Source of the DNA: Gillisella vitis
GTDB taxonomy: Bacteria > Pseudomonadota > Alphaproteobacteria > Rhizobiales > Rhizobiaceae
Direction: 5' to 3'
Length of the DNA stretch: 64,000 bases
Assembly (NCBI RefSeq): GCF_001541345.2
Contig: NZ_LMVL02000004.1
Location: 186,001-250,000, forward strand
The position numbers and the translations under genes were made by a program. Below the pieces are notes generated by a model, which saw only the letters and a program-made list of their open reading frames with translations, did not search any database and was not told the DNA's origin. Below, in pieces: positions 55,379-64,000 of this stretch; positions within the stretch are counted from its first letter, which is position 1, and every line of letters starts with the position of its first letter.

Positions 55379-57355
55379 TCAGGAAAGCTTGGCTTCAGCC
55401 GCTTCGACAATCGCTTCGACGGTGATGCCGAAATGCTTGTACAATTCCTTGTAGGGGCCGGAAGCACCGAAGGACTTCATGCCGATAAAGGTGCCGTGCG
55501 AGCCGATGATCTCATCCCAGCCCTGACGGATCGCCGCTTCGACGCCGATCTTCACCGGAGCCGTGCCGATCACCGCGTTGCGGTATTCCTCTGGCTGCTC
55601 AAAGAACAGTTCGAAGCACGGTACGGACACGACGCGGGCGGCAATGCCCTTGGTGGCCAGCGCTTCCCGCGCCTGGATCGCCAGTTCGACTTCCGACCCG
55701 GTTGCAAAGATCGACACCTTGGCATCGTCAGCGCCGAGCAGCTCATAGCCGCCCTTGGCCGACAGGTTTTCCGCCGAATATTCGGTGCGGGCCGCGATCA
55801 GGTTCTGACGGGTCAGCGCGATACCAGACGGACGATCCGTGTGGGTCAAGGCGATCTGCCAGCATTCCGCCACTTCCGTGGCATCCGCCGGGCGGAACAT
55901 CATCAGGTTGGGGATGGCGCGCAAGGCGGCCATCTGCTCGACCGGCTGGTGGGTCGGGCCATCTTCGCCAAGACCGATGGAATCATGGGTCAGAACGTGA
56001 ATGACGCGAATGCCCATCAAGGAGGCCAGACGGATCGACGGACGGCAATAATCCGAGAAGATCAGGAAGCCGCCGGAATACGGAATGAGACCGCCATGCA
56101 GGGCGATGCCGTTCATGGCCGCCGCCATGCCATGCTCACGAATACCCCAATGCACGTAACGGCCCGAGAAATCGGTCGGCGTGATCGACGCCGTCTGGCT
56201 GGTCTTGGTATTGTTGGAGCCGGTCAGGTCGGCGGAACCGCCAAGCGTCTCGATCACCACGCCATTGATCACTTCCAGCGCATCCTCGGAGGATTTGCGG
56301 GTGGCGAGCGTTGGCTTGGTCTCGGCCAGCTTCTTCTTATAGGAGTCGATGGCAGCATCGAATCCATCAGGCAGCTTGCCAGCGAAGCGGCGGGTAAACT
56401 CGGCCTTGTGATCGGAGGTTTCCAGACCCTTTTCCCATTCGGCACGTGTGGCCGCGCCACGCGCACCGGCTTCGCGCCAGGCATCCAGCACATCGGCGGG
56501 CACGTGGAAAGGCTCGTCGGCCCAGCCCAGCGCCTTGCGGGTGGCAGCAATTTCGTCGGCACCGAGCGGCGAACCATGCACCTTATGAGTACCGGCCTTG
56601 TTGGGAGACCCGAAGCCGATCACCGTCTTGCAGGCGATCATCGTTGGCTTTTCAGAAAGCTGGGCGGCGGAAAGAGCTGCCGAAATCGCTTCCGGATCGT
56701 GACCGTCAACCGCCATCGTGTTCCAGCCCGAAGCGCGGAACCGGCCATGCTGGTCGGTGCTGTCGGCCAGCGAAATCGCGCCGTCGATGGAAATGCCGTT
56801 ATCGTCCCAGAGCACGATCAACTTGTTGAGCTTCAGATGACCGGCCAGCGAAATCGCTTCCTGGCTGATGCCTTCCATCAGGCAGCCATCGCCAACGATG
56901 GCATAGGTGTGGTGATGCATCAGATCGCTGCCGAATTCGGAAGCCAGCTTCTTTTCGGCAATCGCCATGCCGACGGCATTGGCAACACCCTGGCCGAGCG
57001 GGCCGGTCGTCGTCTCGATGCCTGACAAATGGCCATATTCCGGGTGGCCTGCGGTTTTTGAGCCGAGCTGGCGGAAATTTTTGATGTCGTCGATGCTGAT
57101 GTCTTCATAGCCGGTCAGGTAAAGCACCGAATAGAGCAGCATAGAGCCGTGACCAGCCGAGAGCACAAAACGGTCTCGATTGGCCCATTTGGGCGCCTTG
57201 GGATCGAAATTCAAAAAGCGGGTAAACAGCACCGTCGCGACATCGGCCATGCCCATCGGCATGCCGGGATGGCCGGAATTGGCCTTTTCGACCGCATCCA
57301 TGGACAGAAATCGGATCGCATTGGCCATCCGGTTGTGCTTTTCGGGAGAAATCAT
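55379..57355 (-). CDS. tkt: Transketolase
   Basis: Transketolase moves two-carbon units between sugar phosphates with thiamine diphosphate (pentose phosphate and Calvin routes). The 658-residue protein starts [20 protein letters not shown]. ThDP motifs are VGDGCLMEG (about 155) and DDNGISIDG, the catalytic His in GHPGMPMG and GHGSML are present, and the C-terminal domain has the [17 protein letters not shown] signature. The upstream reading to 57445 is unsupported. Confidence 0.96.
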   Translation of the reverse strand: MISPEKHNRMANAIRFLSMDAVEKANSGHPGMPMGMADVATVLFTRFLNFDPKAPKWANRDRFVLSAGHGSMLLYSVLYLTGYEDISIDDIKNFRQLGSKTAGHPEYGHLSGIETTTGPLGQGVANAVGMAIAEKKLASEFGSDLMHHHTYAIVGDGCLMEGISQEAISLAGHLKLNKLIVLWDDNGISIDGAISLADSTDQHGRFRASGWNTMAVDGHDPEAISAALSAAQLSEKPTMIACKTVIGFGSPNKAGTHKVHGSPLGADEIAATRKALGWADEPFHVPADVLDAWREAGARGAATRAEWEKGLETSDHKAEFTRRFAGKLPDGFDAAIDSYKKKLAETKPTLATRKSSEDALEVINGVVIETLGGSADLTGSNNTKTSQTASITPTDFSGRYVHWGIREHGMAAAMNGIALHGGLIPYSGGFLIFSDYCRPSIRLASLMGIRVIHVLTHDSIGLGEDGPTHQPVEQMAALRAIPNLMMFRPADATEVAECWQIALTHTDRPSGIALTRQNLIAARTEYSAENLSAKGGYELLGADDAKVSIFATGSEVELAIQAREALATKGIAARVVSVPCFELFFEQPEEYRNAVIGTAPVKIGVEAAIRQGWDEIIGSHGTFIGMKSFGASGPYKELYKHFGITVEAIVEAAEAKLS

Positions 57356-57786
57356 GACTGTTCCGCCTGTTCCGGGTCTCGATGGACGAACGCCGTTCGG
57401 GCGAACGTCAGAAAGTGGGTGATCCTTAACATCTAGGACGGGCAAGTCAATAAATTGAGGCCGGGTGATTGCGTGGAAGGCATTATTTCAGTTTTTGCCT
57501 TAATATTGATCATTGTCTCGTATTGATGCGCGCCAAGGATGAAGCCGGGTCTACTCGTCCACAAGCATGACACAGCGAAAAGCCGGGGTTTGTTGACGCC
57601 AGCGACAGGCAATGACTAATGTCGCGTGAGAACTATGGGGGCCAAGGGGTCGATTCGGCTTGCCTTTTGGAGTTTGTCAGGGAAAAATGAGGCCGGTTTT
57701 CCGAAACGACATAGACGAGCAAGAACATCTGGAGGCTTTCCGGTTCGACCAGAGCCTGAAAACTTCATCAGCCGGGGCAAAGAGAC
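57356..57786. other. Gene-free stretch between tkt and DUF4164 gene
   Basis: This 431-bp stretch separates the divergent tkt and DUF4164 genes, so it holds both promoters. No clear promoter or structure was recognised. Confidence 0.45.
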
Positions 57787-58056
57787 ATGGCGACGGATAA
57801 AGCGGAAGCCGCGCTCGGCGCATTGAGACAGGCCATTTCCGGCCTGGAAAATGCCATAGACATGCGATTGGAACTGCAACGCGCCAATGGCGAGGTGGAG
57901 CAGGAGGTGAAGCGCGTCCATATCGACCGCGCCCGCCTTGCCCAGGAACTTGACCAATCGCAATTCCGGGCCAACCGGCTGGAAGAGGTCAATCGCGAAG
58001 TCTCGCGCCGCCTGGTCACCGCAATGGAAACCATCAGGGCCGTACTGGACCGCTAG
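57787..58056 (+). CDS. DUF4164-family coiled-coil protein
   Basis: The 89-residue protein is a continuous helical coiled coil (GALRQAISGLENAIDMRLEL, then LAQELDQSQFRANRLEEVNR) of a family found immediately before zapA in Rhizobiales. No reaction is known. It may act with ZapA in cell division. It precedes zapA by 36 bp on the same strand. Confidence 0.88.
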   Translation: MATDKAEAALGALRQAISGLENAIDMRLELQRANGEVEQEVKRVHIDRARLAQELDQSQFRANRLEEVNREVSRRLVTAMETIRAVLDR

Positions 58057-58092
58057 GCCAGCCTCGCCTCACTCAGGGATCATTCGACAGAC

Positions 58093-58458
58093 ATGGCACA
58101 AGTCACGGTCACTATCGATGGAAAAGCCTATCGCATGGCCTGCGAGGAAGGGCAGGAAAACCACCTGACCGATCTGGCCAGCCAGTTCGACCGTTATGTC
58201 AGCCACCTCAAAAGCCAGTTCGGCGAAATCGGCGACCTGCGCGTTACCGTGATGGCGGGCATCATGGTGATGGACGAATTGTCGGAGTTGAAACGCCGGA
58301 TATCAGCCGCCGAAGCCACCTCCGCCGGCGCTATAGGCCGTGAAGACGACATCCTCGCCGCTATCATGGAATTGACGGAACGCCTCAACGGCCTGACCCG
58401 CAAACTGACCGAAAAGCCGCAGGCTGCGGCAGCGGCGCCAGACGGCCACCACCATTGA
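58093..58458 (+). CDS. zapA: Cell-division protein ZapA
   Basis: ZapA binds FtsZ and crosslinks its filaments. The 121-residue protein has an N-terminal globular domain (MAQVTVTIDGKAYRMACEEG), then a helix with HLTDLASQFDRYVSHLKSQF and a coiled coil (LSELKRRISAAEAT). The C-terminal His/Pro-rich tail is not conserved. 6S RNA follows. Confidence 0.93.
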   Translation: MAQVTVTIDGKAYRMACEEGQENHLTDLASQFDRYVSHLKSQFGEIGDLRVTVMAGIMVMDELSELKRRISAAEATSAGAIGREDDILAAIMELTERLNGLTRKLTEKPQAAAAAPDGHHH

Positions 58459-58518
58459 AATAAACATGGCTGCACGCGCATGCCGCACTGGCGCATGGCC
58501 AAGATTGCGCCTATATAT

Positions 58519-58660
58519 GATTTGCGGTCTGCGCCTCTCGACAGGAACACACAATCCCTGGGGCCATACCCGATCTTGAGGGAGCTGTCCCTGTTCGGAC
58601 CCGTGGGTTCGGACATACGGCGCCCACCTACTTTGTAGGCTCCCAGGATCGCAAAAATCC
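58519..58660 (+). ncRNA. ssrS: 6S RNA
   Basis: 6S RNA binds the housekeeping RNA polymerase and lowers its use in stationary phase. In many Proteobacteria it lies between zapA and the 5-formyltetrahydrofolate cyclo-ligase gene, and it follows zapA here by 60 bp. The closing stem pairs GATTTGCGGTC (58519-58529) with GATCGCAAAAATC (58647-58659) with a 2-nt bulge. The open central region carries AATCCCTGGGGCCA and the 3' side has CCCACCTACTTTGTAGG. TATATA just before is a plausible -10. Ends are estimated. Confidence 0.88.
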
Positions 58661-58756
58661 ATCGGTTGCGTGGACCGCACTCATTGATTGTCTTGATAGA
58701 TGGCATGTTTGTCTTGCGGGACCTCCGGCTCCCGACATAGTGGCAGGACAGCCATT

Positions 58757-59003
58757 AAGACAACGCCGATTTACCAGCCTCCTGATTTTCGCCAGAACGA
58801 GACCGAAGCCCTGTTGGGCTTCATCGAGCGTAGTCCGCCCGCCCTGCCGATCACAGCGAGCGCGGGCAGCCTGATCGCACATATGGCGCGCGCCAATCCA
58901 CAATGGCAGGCGATCAAGGCCAGTGTCCCAGGTCCTGCTCAGCTTTATCGGCGCCGATCACTCCGTCTCGCCCAACTGATATCCGAGCAAGCAGGACAGC
59001 GGT
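58757..59003 (+). pseudogene. Remnant of an FMN-binding PaiB-type regulator
   Basis: The frame from 58757 encodes IYQPPDFRQNETEALLGFIE, then SLIAHMARANPQWQAI, both matching conserved N-terminal segments of PaiB-like FMN-binding regulators, but the segment between is too short. After about 58925 the match continues in the next frame (LLSFIGADHSVSPN, then YPSK), where the expected Trp codon TGG is TGA at 58977. The order fits a frameshift plus nonsense mutation, and the C-terminal 120 or so residues are absent. It lies just after 6S RNA. Confidence 0.7.
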
Positions 59004-59005
59004 AG

Positions 59006-59336
59006 TACAAAGCGTCATTGAAGATGACCCATCGTATTCCTTTTGAAAATATCTCAAGCGACTGCTGCATGTGAGATATGTGCAATGCCTTCAAGGCGAG
59101 GATGCGTCAGCATCTTCGATGCCTTGGGATAAGATGGTGCCGAGCTGGAACGACCAGATCGTCCAAGTCAAAGGTACCGCCACGACCCATCACGATAACT
59201 GTCGGACATACACTTATTGATTTATCCAGGATATCGTCATATAAATGAAGTCTACGTTAGTAAAATTATTCAAACAGAATCAATTTAAATCGAAAAAACT
59301 GAAAATTTTAATTTTTTATCATGGATTTTTACCTCA
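59006..59336. other. AT-rich gene-free stretch
   Basis: No gene is seen. The AT-rich part from about 59220 to 59320 may hold the promoter of the phosphotransferase gene. A tiny 22-codon reading frame (59321) overlaps its start. Confidence 0.45.
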
Positions 59337-60488
59337 ATGGTGAGAGCAATATCAGAAATTACTTCGGCTGGAACTCCATATGCCGATAATCTCGACGATG
59401 CATATTCGTTAACACTGCCCAAGAGGGATGGCAGCCTCAATGCCACTGCCGTGACATACTGGTTGCAGTCCCAAGGGGTCGAGGTTTCCGGCACCCCGGT
59501 GGTCAAGCGCTATGTTGGCGGCCTCTCCTGCCGAACCTACCAGTTGGATTATCCAGCCGTCAGCTTGATCTTGCGACAACCAATGCAGGGCGAGAAAAAC
59601 CTTCGTCAGACGAGTCGAATGGGACGGGAATACGCGTTACAAAAAGCGCTGTCCCCTTGGTACTCAGTGCCAAGCATGGTGAGCCTCTGCGAAGATCCCA
59701 AAGTCATTGGCACGCCATTTTATGTCATGAAGCCGATTGCCGGCGTCATACCTCGTCGAGTCTGGCCACAATCAATTGAACTTGATCGCACAGAGGCACA
59801 ATCGCTTTGCCGCAATGTCGTCGACAAGCTCATCGAATTGCACCAACTTGACGTGAATGCCATCGGCTGCGAGACGATGCGTGTCGATGAAGTCCATATA
59901 GGCCAGCAACTGGCTGATTTGTTTCGAAAGCATAAGCGGCTTCGCTTATGGAATACGCCCGATTTCGCCCATGTCCATGCATGGCTGCAAGACAATCAGC
60001 CTCGTCAAGAACAGCTATGCCTCATCCATAACGATTGGCGCCTCGACAACCTTGTCTTTGACCCCCAATGCCCAAGGGAGGTCATCGGCGTTCTCGACTG
60101 GGAAATGGCCAGGCTGGGGCATCCATTGATGGACCTTGCAACCATGCTGCATTTCTGGGTGGAGCCAACCGATAATTTTCTGCTAAGACGCTATCAATGG
60201 CAGCCGACCAGCATAGATGGCATGCTTACGCGTCGTGAGATATGGAATATATATATCAAAAAAAGCGGCGTCGATCCCAGTGACTGGGCCTTTTACCATG
60301 TCTTTTCGCTTTTCAAGCTTTCACTACAAGTATTGGCCCTTTATCACCGTTACCAAGCTGGTCGGCGCCATGCTCATAACGACTATATTTTCTTCAAAGG
60401 CTCCTGGAAAATAATAAATTACTTCTACTGGAAATGCAGGATAGCAATTTATAAATCCCGCACAACCGAATATGATTATATATGGTAG
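59337..60488 (+). CDS. Phosphotransferase-family protein (APH/ACAD10-like kinase)
   Basis: The 383-residue protein has the aminoglycoside/hydroxyacyl-kinase fold. The catalytic loop LIHNDWRLDNLVFD carries the catalytic Asp (of HND) and Asn, and the metal motif is VLDWEMARLGHPLMDLA. An N-terminal lobe with GGLSCRTYQLD gives the nucleotide loop. The closest functional analogy is the ACAD10/11 and LvaA group that phosphorylates hydroxyacyl-CoA, but a small-molecule kinase is equally possible. The DNA is AT-richer than its neighbours and codon use looks foreign. It overlaps the next gene by 7 bp. Confidence 0.82.
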   Translation: MVRAISEITSAGTPYADNLDDAYSLTLPKRDGSLNATAVTYWLQSQGVEVSGTPVVKRYVGGLSCRTYQLDYPAVSLILRQPMQGEKNLRQTSRMGREYALQKALSPWYSVPSMVSLCEDPKVIGTPFYVMKPIAGVIPRRVWPQSIELDRTEAQSLCRNVVDKLIELHQLDVNAIGCETMRVDEVHIGQQLADLFRKHKRLRLWNTPDFAHVHAWLQDNQPRQEQLCLIHNDWRLDNLVFDPQCPREVIGVLDWEMARLGHPLMDLATMLHFWVEPTDNFLLRRYQWQPTSIDGMLTRREIWNIYIKKSGVDPSDWAFYHVFSLFKLSLQVLALYHRYQAGRRHAHNDYIFFKGSWKIINYFYWKCRIAIYKSRTTEYDYIW

Positions 60489-60967
60489 ATTTATTTAAAT
60501 TACTCAAGAATCCTGGCTACTTGCCCCGAAATATCCGATACAAAATATTCAATATCATTCTCGGCAGATACAGCATCTATTTTCGGACAAACCGTTTGAA
60601 AGTCGTGGATGTTACGTCGAATGAGGTGGTCATCGCGCTGAAAAACCATCGTCGGCTGCGTGATCGCCAAGGATGCGTTCACGCGATGGCGTCTAGCCTT
60701 GCTTGCGAATATGCCGCTGGAGTGCTGGTGGCGCAACATGTCATCGACAAGGCAAGCCTGGTTGTTAAAAACGTTCACGTCAACTTTAGGAAAAGGCCCG
60801 TCGGTTCCATCAAGGCTTTCGCGGGTCTTCATCAGGATGAAATCGCATCCATTGGAAAGTCCGCTAGAGGCGAGCTGAGCGTCGCCGTCCATGTGGTGGA
60901 CAGTCTTGGCAAACGCGTTATCGATGGTTGCGTCGTCGTTGTCTGGCGGCCGCCAAAACCCAGTTGA
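60482..60967 (+). CDS. DUF4442-type hotdog thioesterase
   Basis: The 161-residue protein has the hotdog core. KNHRRLRDRQGCVHAMASSL and LACEYAAGVLVAQHV match the DUF4442 pattern, with the His in CVHAMA at the active-site place. The C-terminal strand ends VVVVWRPPKPS. Thioesterases of this type cleave acyl-CoA or acyl-ACP. Overlap by 7 bp with the kinase gene and the shared AT-rich composition suggest a joint function, perhaps in turning over unusual hydroxyacyl-CoA. Confidence 0.78.
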   Translation: MVDLFKLLKNPGYLPRNIRYKIFNIILGRYSIYFRTNRLKVVDVTSNEVVIALKNHRRLRDRQGCVHAMASSLACEYAAGVLVAQHVIDKASLVVKNVHVNFRKRPVGSIKAFAGLHQDEIASIGKSARGELSVAVHVVDSLGKRVIDGCVVVVWRPPKPS

Positions 60968-61126
60968 GATCGATGCAGGCCGTCACTCGCATCTAATCTT
61001 TTCATCGTACAGGCCCTTTCATCATACAGGCCCCTTCATCGTATTGAGTGCAGGGGCCTGTGCATTTTAAAGGCCGTGCAGTGGGCGGCGTACATGTCCA
61101 CCACCCATCACACCCTATATCGACCT

Positions 61127-61231
61127 TAGAGCATCGTACAGAAAATCGGAACCAGCACGATGCTCTAAGTTTTTGTTTGCGCATCGGATTTATCCGAAAA
61201 CCGGTTCCCACTTTTCGGTCCGATGCTCTAG
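61127..61231. repeat. RIME2-like palindromic repeat on chemoreceptor stop
   Basis: This 105-bp element is bounded by TAGAGCATCG and CGATGCTCTAG and contains two hairpins (one with CGGAACCAGCACGATGCTCT, one with CCGAAAACCGGTTCCC). Repeats of the form AGAGCATGATCCCGAAAAG... are very common in rhizobia. Its last three bases supply the TAG stop of the chemoreceptor gene. Confidence 0.82.
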
Positions 61232-63261
61232 AACTCTTCCCAATTGGCGCCCGCAGCAGCGGCACTGGAGCCGCCGCCGAAGGCGCCAGCGAGTTTGCCC
61301 ATCATCGAGCGGGCGGGCGACGTGACAGGACGAGATGCTGCGGAACCAGCTTTAGCGGCCACCGGACGGCTGCGGGGAGCAGCAGTAGAGGGCTCGGGCT
61401 TGTAGGATGCCTGCGGCGCCATGCGATGCTGGGCCGGGGCCTCTCCCGGCACCTTGAACTCGGCAATCAAGCTGACCAAAGTGGTGGCGCTTTCGGCGAG
61501 CTTATGGGTGACGGCGGTGGTTTCTTCCACCATGGCGGCGTTTTTCTGGGTGAACTGGTCCATATGGTTGACGGAGGTGTTGATCTCCTGCAAGCCGGTG
61601 CTCTGCTCACGAGACGAGGTGGCGATCTCAGCAATCAGGCCGTTGATCATCGATACCTGTTGGGAAATCGCGCCGAGCGCATCCCCGGTTTCACGCACCA
61701 GCTTGACGCCGCCAGCCACTTCCGTGCCGGATTTGCTGATCAACGCCTTGATATCCTTGGCGGCATTGGCGGAGCGCTGGGCAAGCTCGCGCACTTCCTG
61801 GGCCACGACAGCAAAGCCCTTGCCCGCTTCACCAGCGCGTGCTGCCTCGACACCAGCATTGAGCGCGAGAAGATTGGTCTGGAAAGCGATTTCGTCGATC
61901 ACATTGATGATCTTGGAAATCTCGCTCGAGGCCTGTTCGATCCGGCCCATGGCCGAAACTGCATCGGCCACAACCTTAGAAGAGCCTTCAGTGCTGACCT
62001 GGGCATCGGCAGCAAGAACTGCGGCCTGTTGCGCACGGTCGGCGGCGCTGCGCACCGTGCCGGTGACCTGTTCCAGAGCTGCCGAGGTCTCTTCCAGCGA
62101 AGCAGCCTGTTGCTCGGTGCGGTTGGCAAGCGCGCCTGCGGCGCTGCGCATTTCATTGCCACTGGCCTCGACCGACATCGCCTCGTTGCGCAAACGGGCG
62201 AAGGCCAGGCTGAGATTGTTGACCGAATTGTTGAAATCGACCCGGAGCGGCTCAAGTTCAGGGATAAACGACTGGTCGATCCGAGTCGTCAGGTCGCCGG
62301 TGCTCAAGCGATTCATGGCAACCGCCAGCATGTCGGCACAGTTGCGGATATTGGCGGCATCCGCATCCTTTTCAGCTTCACGCTCGGCCCGTTCCCGGTC
62401 GTTGCGCGCCCGTGTTTCGTTTGCGTCCTGTTCCAGTTGCAGCTTCTTGAGCGCATCTTGACGGAAAACTTCCAGTGCCCGCGCCAGAGCGCCTATCTCG
62501 TTGCGCAAGCCCTGATGCGGGACTTCGAGATCGGTCCGGCCATCAGCAAGACTGGAGGCCGCCGCCGTCAGTTCTGGAATCGGGCGCATGGTCTTGCGAG
62601 TGATGAACACCATCAACAGAAGGGAGACCAACAAGGCGATACCCGCGGTAATCGCCACGGCTTGCGCCATCTGATCGCTGATACCGGCAATTTCGGCAAC
62701 ACGCACACCGGCATAGAGAATGCCGATGACAGAACCGGAGGAATTGATGATCGGCTTGTAGATCGTATAATAGTCAGTGCCGAGAATGGCGGCTTGACCA
62801 CGATACGTCTCACCCTTGATGAGGGACGAATAGACGGCACCCGTTGGATCGAGCGGCGTGCCGACGGCGCGCTGGCCATCCGGCTTGATGATATTGGTGG
62901 TGCGGCGAATGTAACCCTTGGTCGCTTCATCCAGAGTAAACAGCGTCGCCGTCTGGCCCGTCATCCGGCCAATGGAATCGATCGTGTCATGATTGGCAAA
63001 TTGCCCCGGCAGCGTCTGCGCCGAAATGCGTTCAACATTGCCATCCCTGCCCCAGCTGACCTTGACGCCAGGCACATCGCGCTCCAGCAACGTGGCCGCG
63101 ACCCGCAGACTGCTGTTCTGGCTGTCGATGGCCTGCTGCGTCACACGCTCATGAACCTGACCCGAAATCGTCCAGGCAACAGCGCCCAGAGATACAACCA
63201 ATATCAGGGTCGTCACCACAGTGATTGTCCCGACCAACCCGAAACGGGATAGAAATTTCAT
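61228..63261 (-). CDS. Methyl-accepting chemotaxis protein with periplasmic Cache domain
   Basis: The 677-residue chemoreceptor starts at 63261, behind GAGGG. It has a first helix (about 8-30), a large periplasmic domain (about 35-185) with [17 protein letters not shown] typical of Cache domains, a second helix (about 190-210), a HAMP domain and an MCP signalling domain with the tip [20 protein letters not shown]. The C-terminal NWEEF is a CheR/CheB docking pentapeptide, so this is a self-methylating type receptor. The ligand is unknown. Its TAG stop lies in the adjoining repeat. Confidence 0.93.
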   Translation of the reverse strand: MKFLSRFGLVGTITVVTTLILVVSLGAVAWTISGQVHERVTQQAIDSQNSSLRVAATLLERDVPGVKVSWGRDGNVERISAQTLPGQFANHDTIDSIGRMTGQTATLFTLDEATKGYIRRTTNIIKPDGQRAVGTPLDPTGAVYSSLIKGETYRGQAAILGTDYYTIYKPIINSSGSVIGILYAGVRVAEIAGISDQMAQAVAITAGIALLVSLLLMVFITRKTMRPIPELTAAASSLADGRTDLEVPHQGLRNEIGALARALEVFRQDALKKLQLEQDANETRARNDRERAEREAEKDADAANIRNCADMLAVAMNRLSTGDLTTRIDQSFIPELEPLRVDFNNSVNNLSLAFARLRNEAMSVEASGNEMRSAAGALANRTEQQAASLEETSAALEQVTGTVRSAADRAQQAAVLAADAQVSTEGSSKVVADAVSAMGRIEQASSEISKIINVIDEIAFQTNLLALNAGVEAARAGEAGKGFAVVAQEVRELAQRSANAAKDIKALISKSGTEVAGGVKLVRETGDALGAISQQVSMINGLIAEIATSSREQSTGLQEINTSVNHMDQFTQKNAAMVEETTAVTHKLAESATTLVSLIAEFKVPGEAPAQHRMAPQASYKPEPSTAAPRSRPVAAKAGSAASRPVTSPARSMMGKLAGAFGGGSSAAAAGANWEEF

Positions 63262-63271
63262 TGCCAAACCC

Positions 63272-63308
63272 TCAAATATTTATGGTCCCTTAAGCCCAAA
63301 ATATTTGA
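63272..63308. promoter_or_regulatory. Perfect 10-bp inverted repeat before chemoreceptor gene
   Basis: TCAAATATTT (63272-63281) faces AAATATTTGA (63299-63308) over 17 bp, just upstream of the chemoreceptor start. It is a possible operator. Confidence 0.45.
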
Positions 63309-63572
63309 CGAGTGTTAAGGCAAGATTGTCACAAACCTTTCTCAAGCCCTTCACCGCCAAGGCCTTTACGTCCCAGTCCAAGGGAAATAGCACCAATGCG
63401 GGACGCTTGCAGCGCGCATCTATCAGCAGAAAAGTGCAATTATTTGATTATACAACAACATAAATACAAGACTAAATTACTTATAACTAAAACGCAAATT
63501 GTTCCATCCTGACCTGCTCTTGCAAAACAAAGAGCGGTTATGGTTAAACAACTGCTACCACAGAGAGAACAG

Positions 63573-64000
63573 ATGCCCTTGGACAGTACAAAAAACCATT
63601 TGCGACAACAAAGCCTTGCCCGTCGGGACGCAATTCCTGCGCATATTCGCGCCGATCATTCGACCGCAATTGCCCATCACGGTGCCAGCGCCATCGAGAT
63701 TACCCCAGGCACCATGGTTTCCGGCTTCCTGCCGATCCGCTCCGAAGTAGACACGCAACCGTTAATGGAGATGTTGCGCCAACGAAGTGCCTATCTCTGC
63801 CTGCCCGTGGTTCTGGATCGCCAGACCATCTGCTTCCGGCAATGGCGCGCGGACGACCCGCTGATCGATACAGGTTTTGGCACGCGCGGTCCTGGCCCCC
63901 AGGCAGAGGTTGTCGATCCGCAAGTTCTGCTGATCCCGCTGGCCGCTTTCGACCGGCATGGCAACCGGATCGGCTATGGCGCAGGCCATTACGACCGTGC
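63573..64000 (+). CDS. 5-formyltetrahydrofolate cyclo-ligase, 3' end outside window
   Basis: The frame is open from ATG at 63573 to the window end, giving 142 residues. MPLDSTKNHLRQQSLARRDA at the N-terminus and GYGAGHYDR near the end (the phosphate-binding GxGxGxYDR motif) identify this enzyme of folate metabolism, which converts 5-formyl-THF to 5,10-methenyl-THF with ATP. AGAGAACAG before the ATG is a fair ribosome binding site. In relatives it follows 6S RNA directly; here 4.9 kb intervene. Confidence 0.88.
   Translation, partial: MPLDSTKNHLRQQSLARRDAIPAHIRADHSTAIAHHGASAIEITPGTMVSGFLPIRSEVDTQPLMEMLRQRSAYLCLPVVLDRQTICFRQWRADDPLIDTGFGTRGPGPQAEVVDPQVLLIPLAAFDRHGNRIGYGAGHYDR

Noticed and set aside
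55433..57025. 530-residue plus-strand frame
   Set aside because: Antisense shadow of transketolase.
59321..59389. 22-codon frame overlapping the start of the kinase gene
   Set aside because: Too short, with no supporting ribosome binding site, and likely chance.
61048..63252. 734-residue plus-strand frame
   Set aside because: Antisense shadow of the chemoreceptor gene, with no recognisable domain.

Overview
The window is chromosomal DNA from an alphaproteobacterium of the Rhizobiaceae, probably the Rhizobium/Agrobacterium/Allorhizobium group. The evidence is a ruvC-ruvA-ruvB to ybgC-tolQRAB-pal-cpoB-tilS-ftsH-glmM gene order, a serC RNA leader before serC and serA, zapA followed by 6S RNA, TGA-N9-TCA (IRO-type) iron boxes, and several families of short palindromic intergenic repeats of the kind found in rhizobia. 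No replication origin, prophage, transposase or CRISPR array was seen.

Layout. 1-3.1 kb: end of an FGGY pentulose kinase, mnmA and an elongator tRNA-Met. 3.1-13.3 kb: an iron-siderophore uptake region with two TonB-dependent receptors, a FhuC/FhuD/FhuB importer on the minus strand, a divergent AraC-type regulator, and IRO-type boxes before the importer and the second receptor. 13.4-17 kb: a small beta-rich protein of uncertain family, a BcsN-like protein, a lytic transglycosylase-like lipoprotein and a Tim44-domain protein. 17-19.7 kb: a CydAB-type quinol oxidase with a DUF2474 peptide and an FNR/FixK-type box. 19.8-22.7 kb: serC and serA. 22.9-26.7 kb: DoxX, a membrane fatty-acid-hydroxylase-like enzyme, an Omp25/31-like porin and a luciferase-like oxidoreductase. 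26.9-32.8 kb: ruvCAB with a toxin-antitoxin pair between ruvA and ruvB, then a tightly overlapped run of a phosphoesterase, two Nudix hydrolases, a DinB-like protein and ybgC. 33.2-44 kb: tol-pal, tilS, ftsH and glmM. 44-48.5 kb: yebC, a pyridoxamine-oxidase-like protein, an MBL-fold protein and a K+/H+ antiporter.

48.5-54.2 kb is an accessory block rich in repeats. It holds two orphan genes between 160-bp direct repeats, a three-gene operon ending in a ClpP-like protease, and a coiled-coil membrane protein. Housekeeping genes resume at gap and tkt, then a DUF4164 protein, zapA and 6S RNA. The usual 6S RNA to 5-formyltetrahydrofolate cyclo-ligase junction is split by about 4.9 kb holding a decayed PaiB gene, an AT-rich phosphotransferase plus DUF4442 thioesterase pair and a chemoreceptor. 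The cyclo-ligase runs off the end of the window.

The regulatory layer is unusually readable: two FNR/FixK-type boxes (cyd and doxX), two IRO boxes, a serC leader RNA, a long hairpin before tolQ, many intrinsic terminators, and repeat elements that sit exactly on the stop codons of ybgC, gap and the chemoreceptor gene. The best candidates for undescribed biology are the ClpP-like three-gene operon, the direct-repeat-flanked orphan pair, the phosphotransferase/thioesterase pair and the small beta-rich protein at 13.4 kb.
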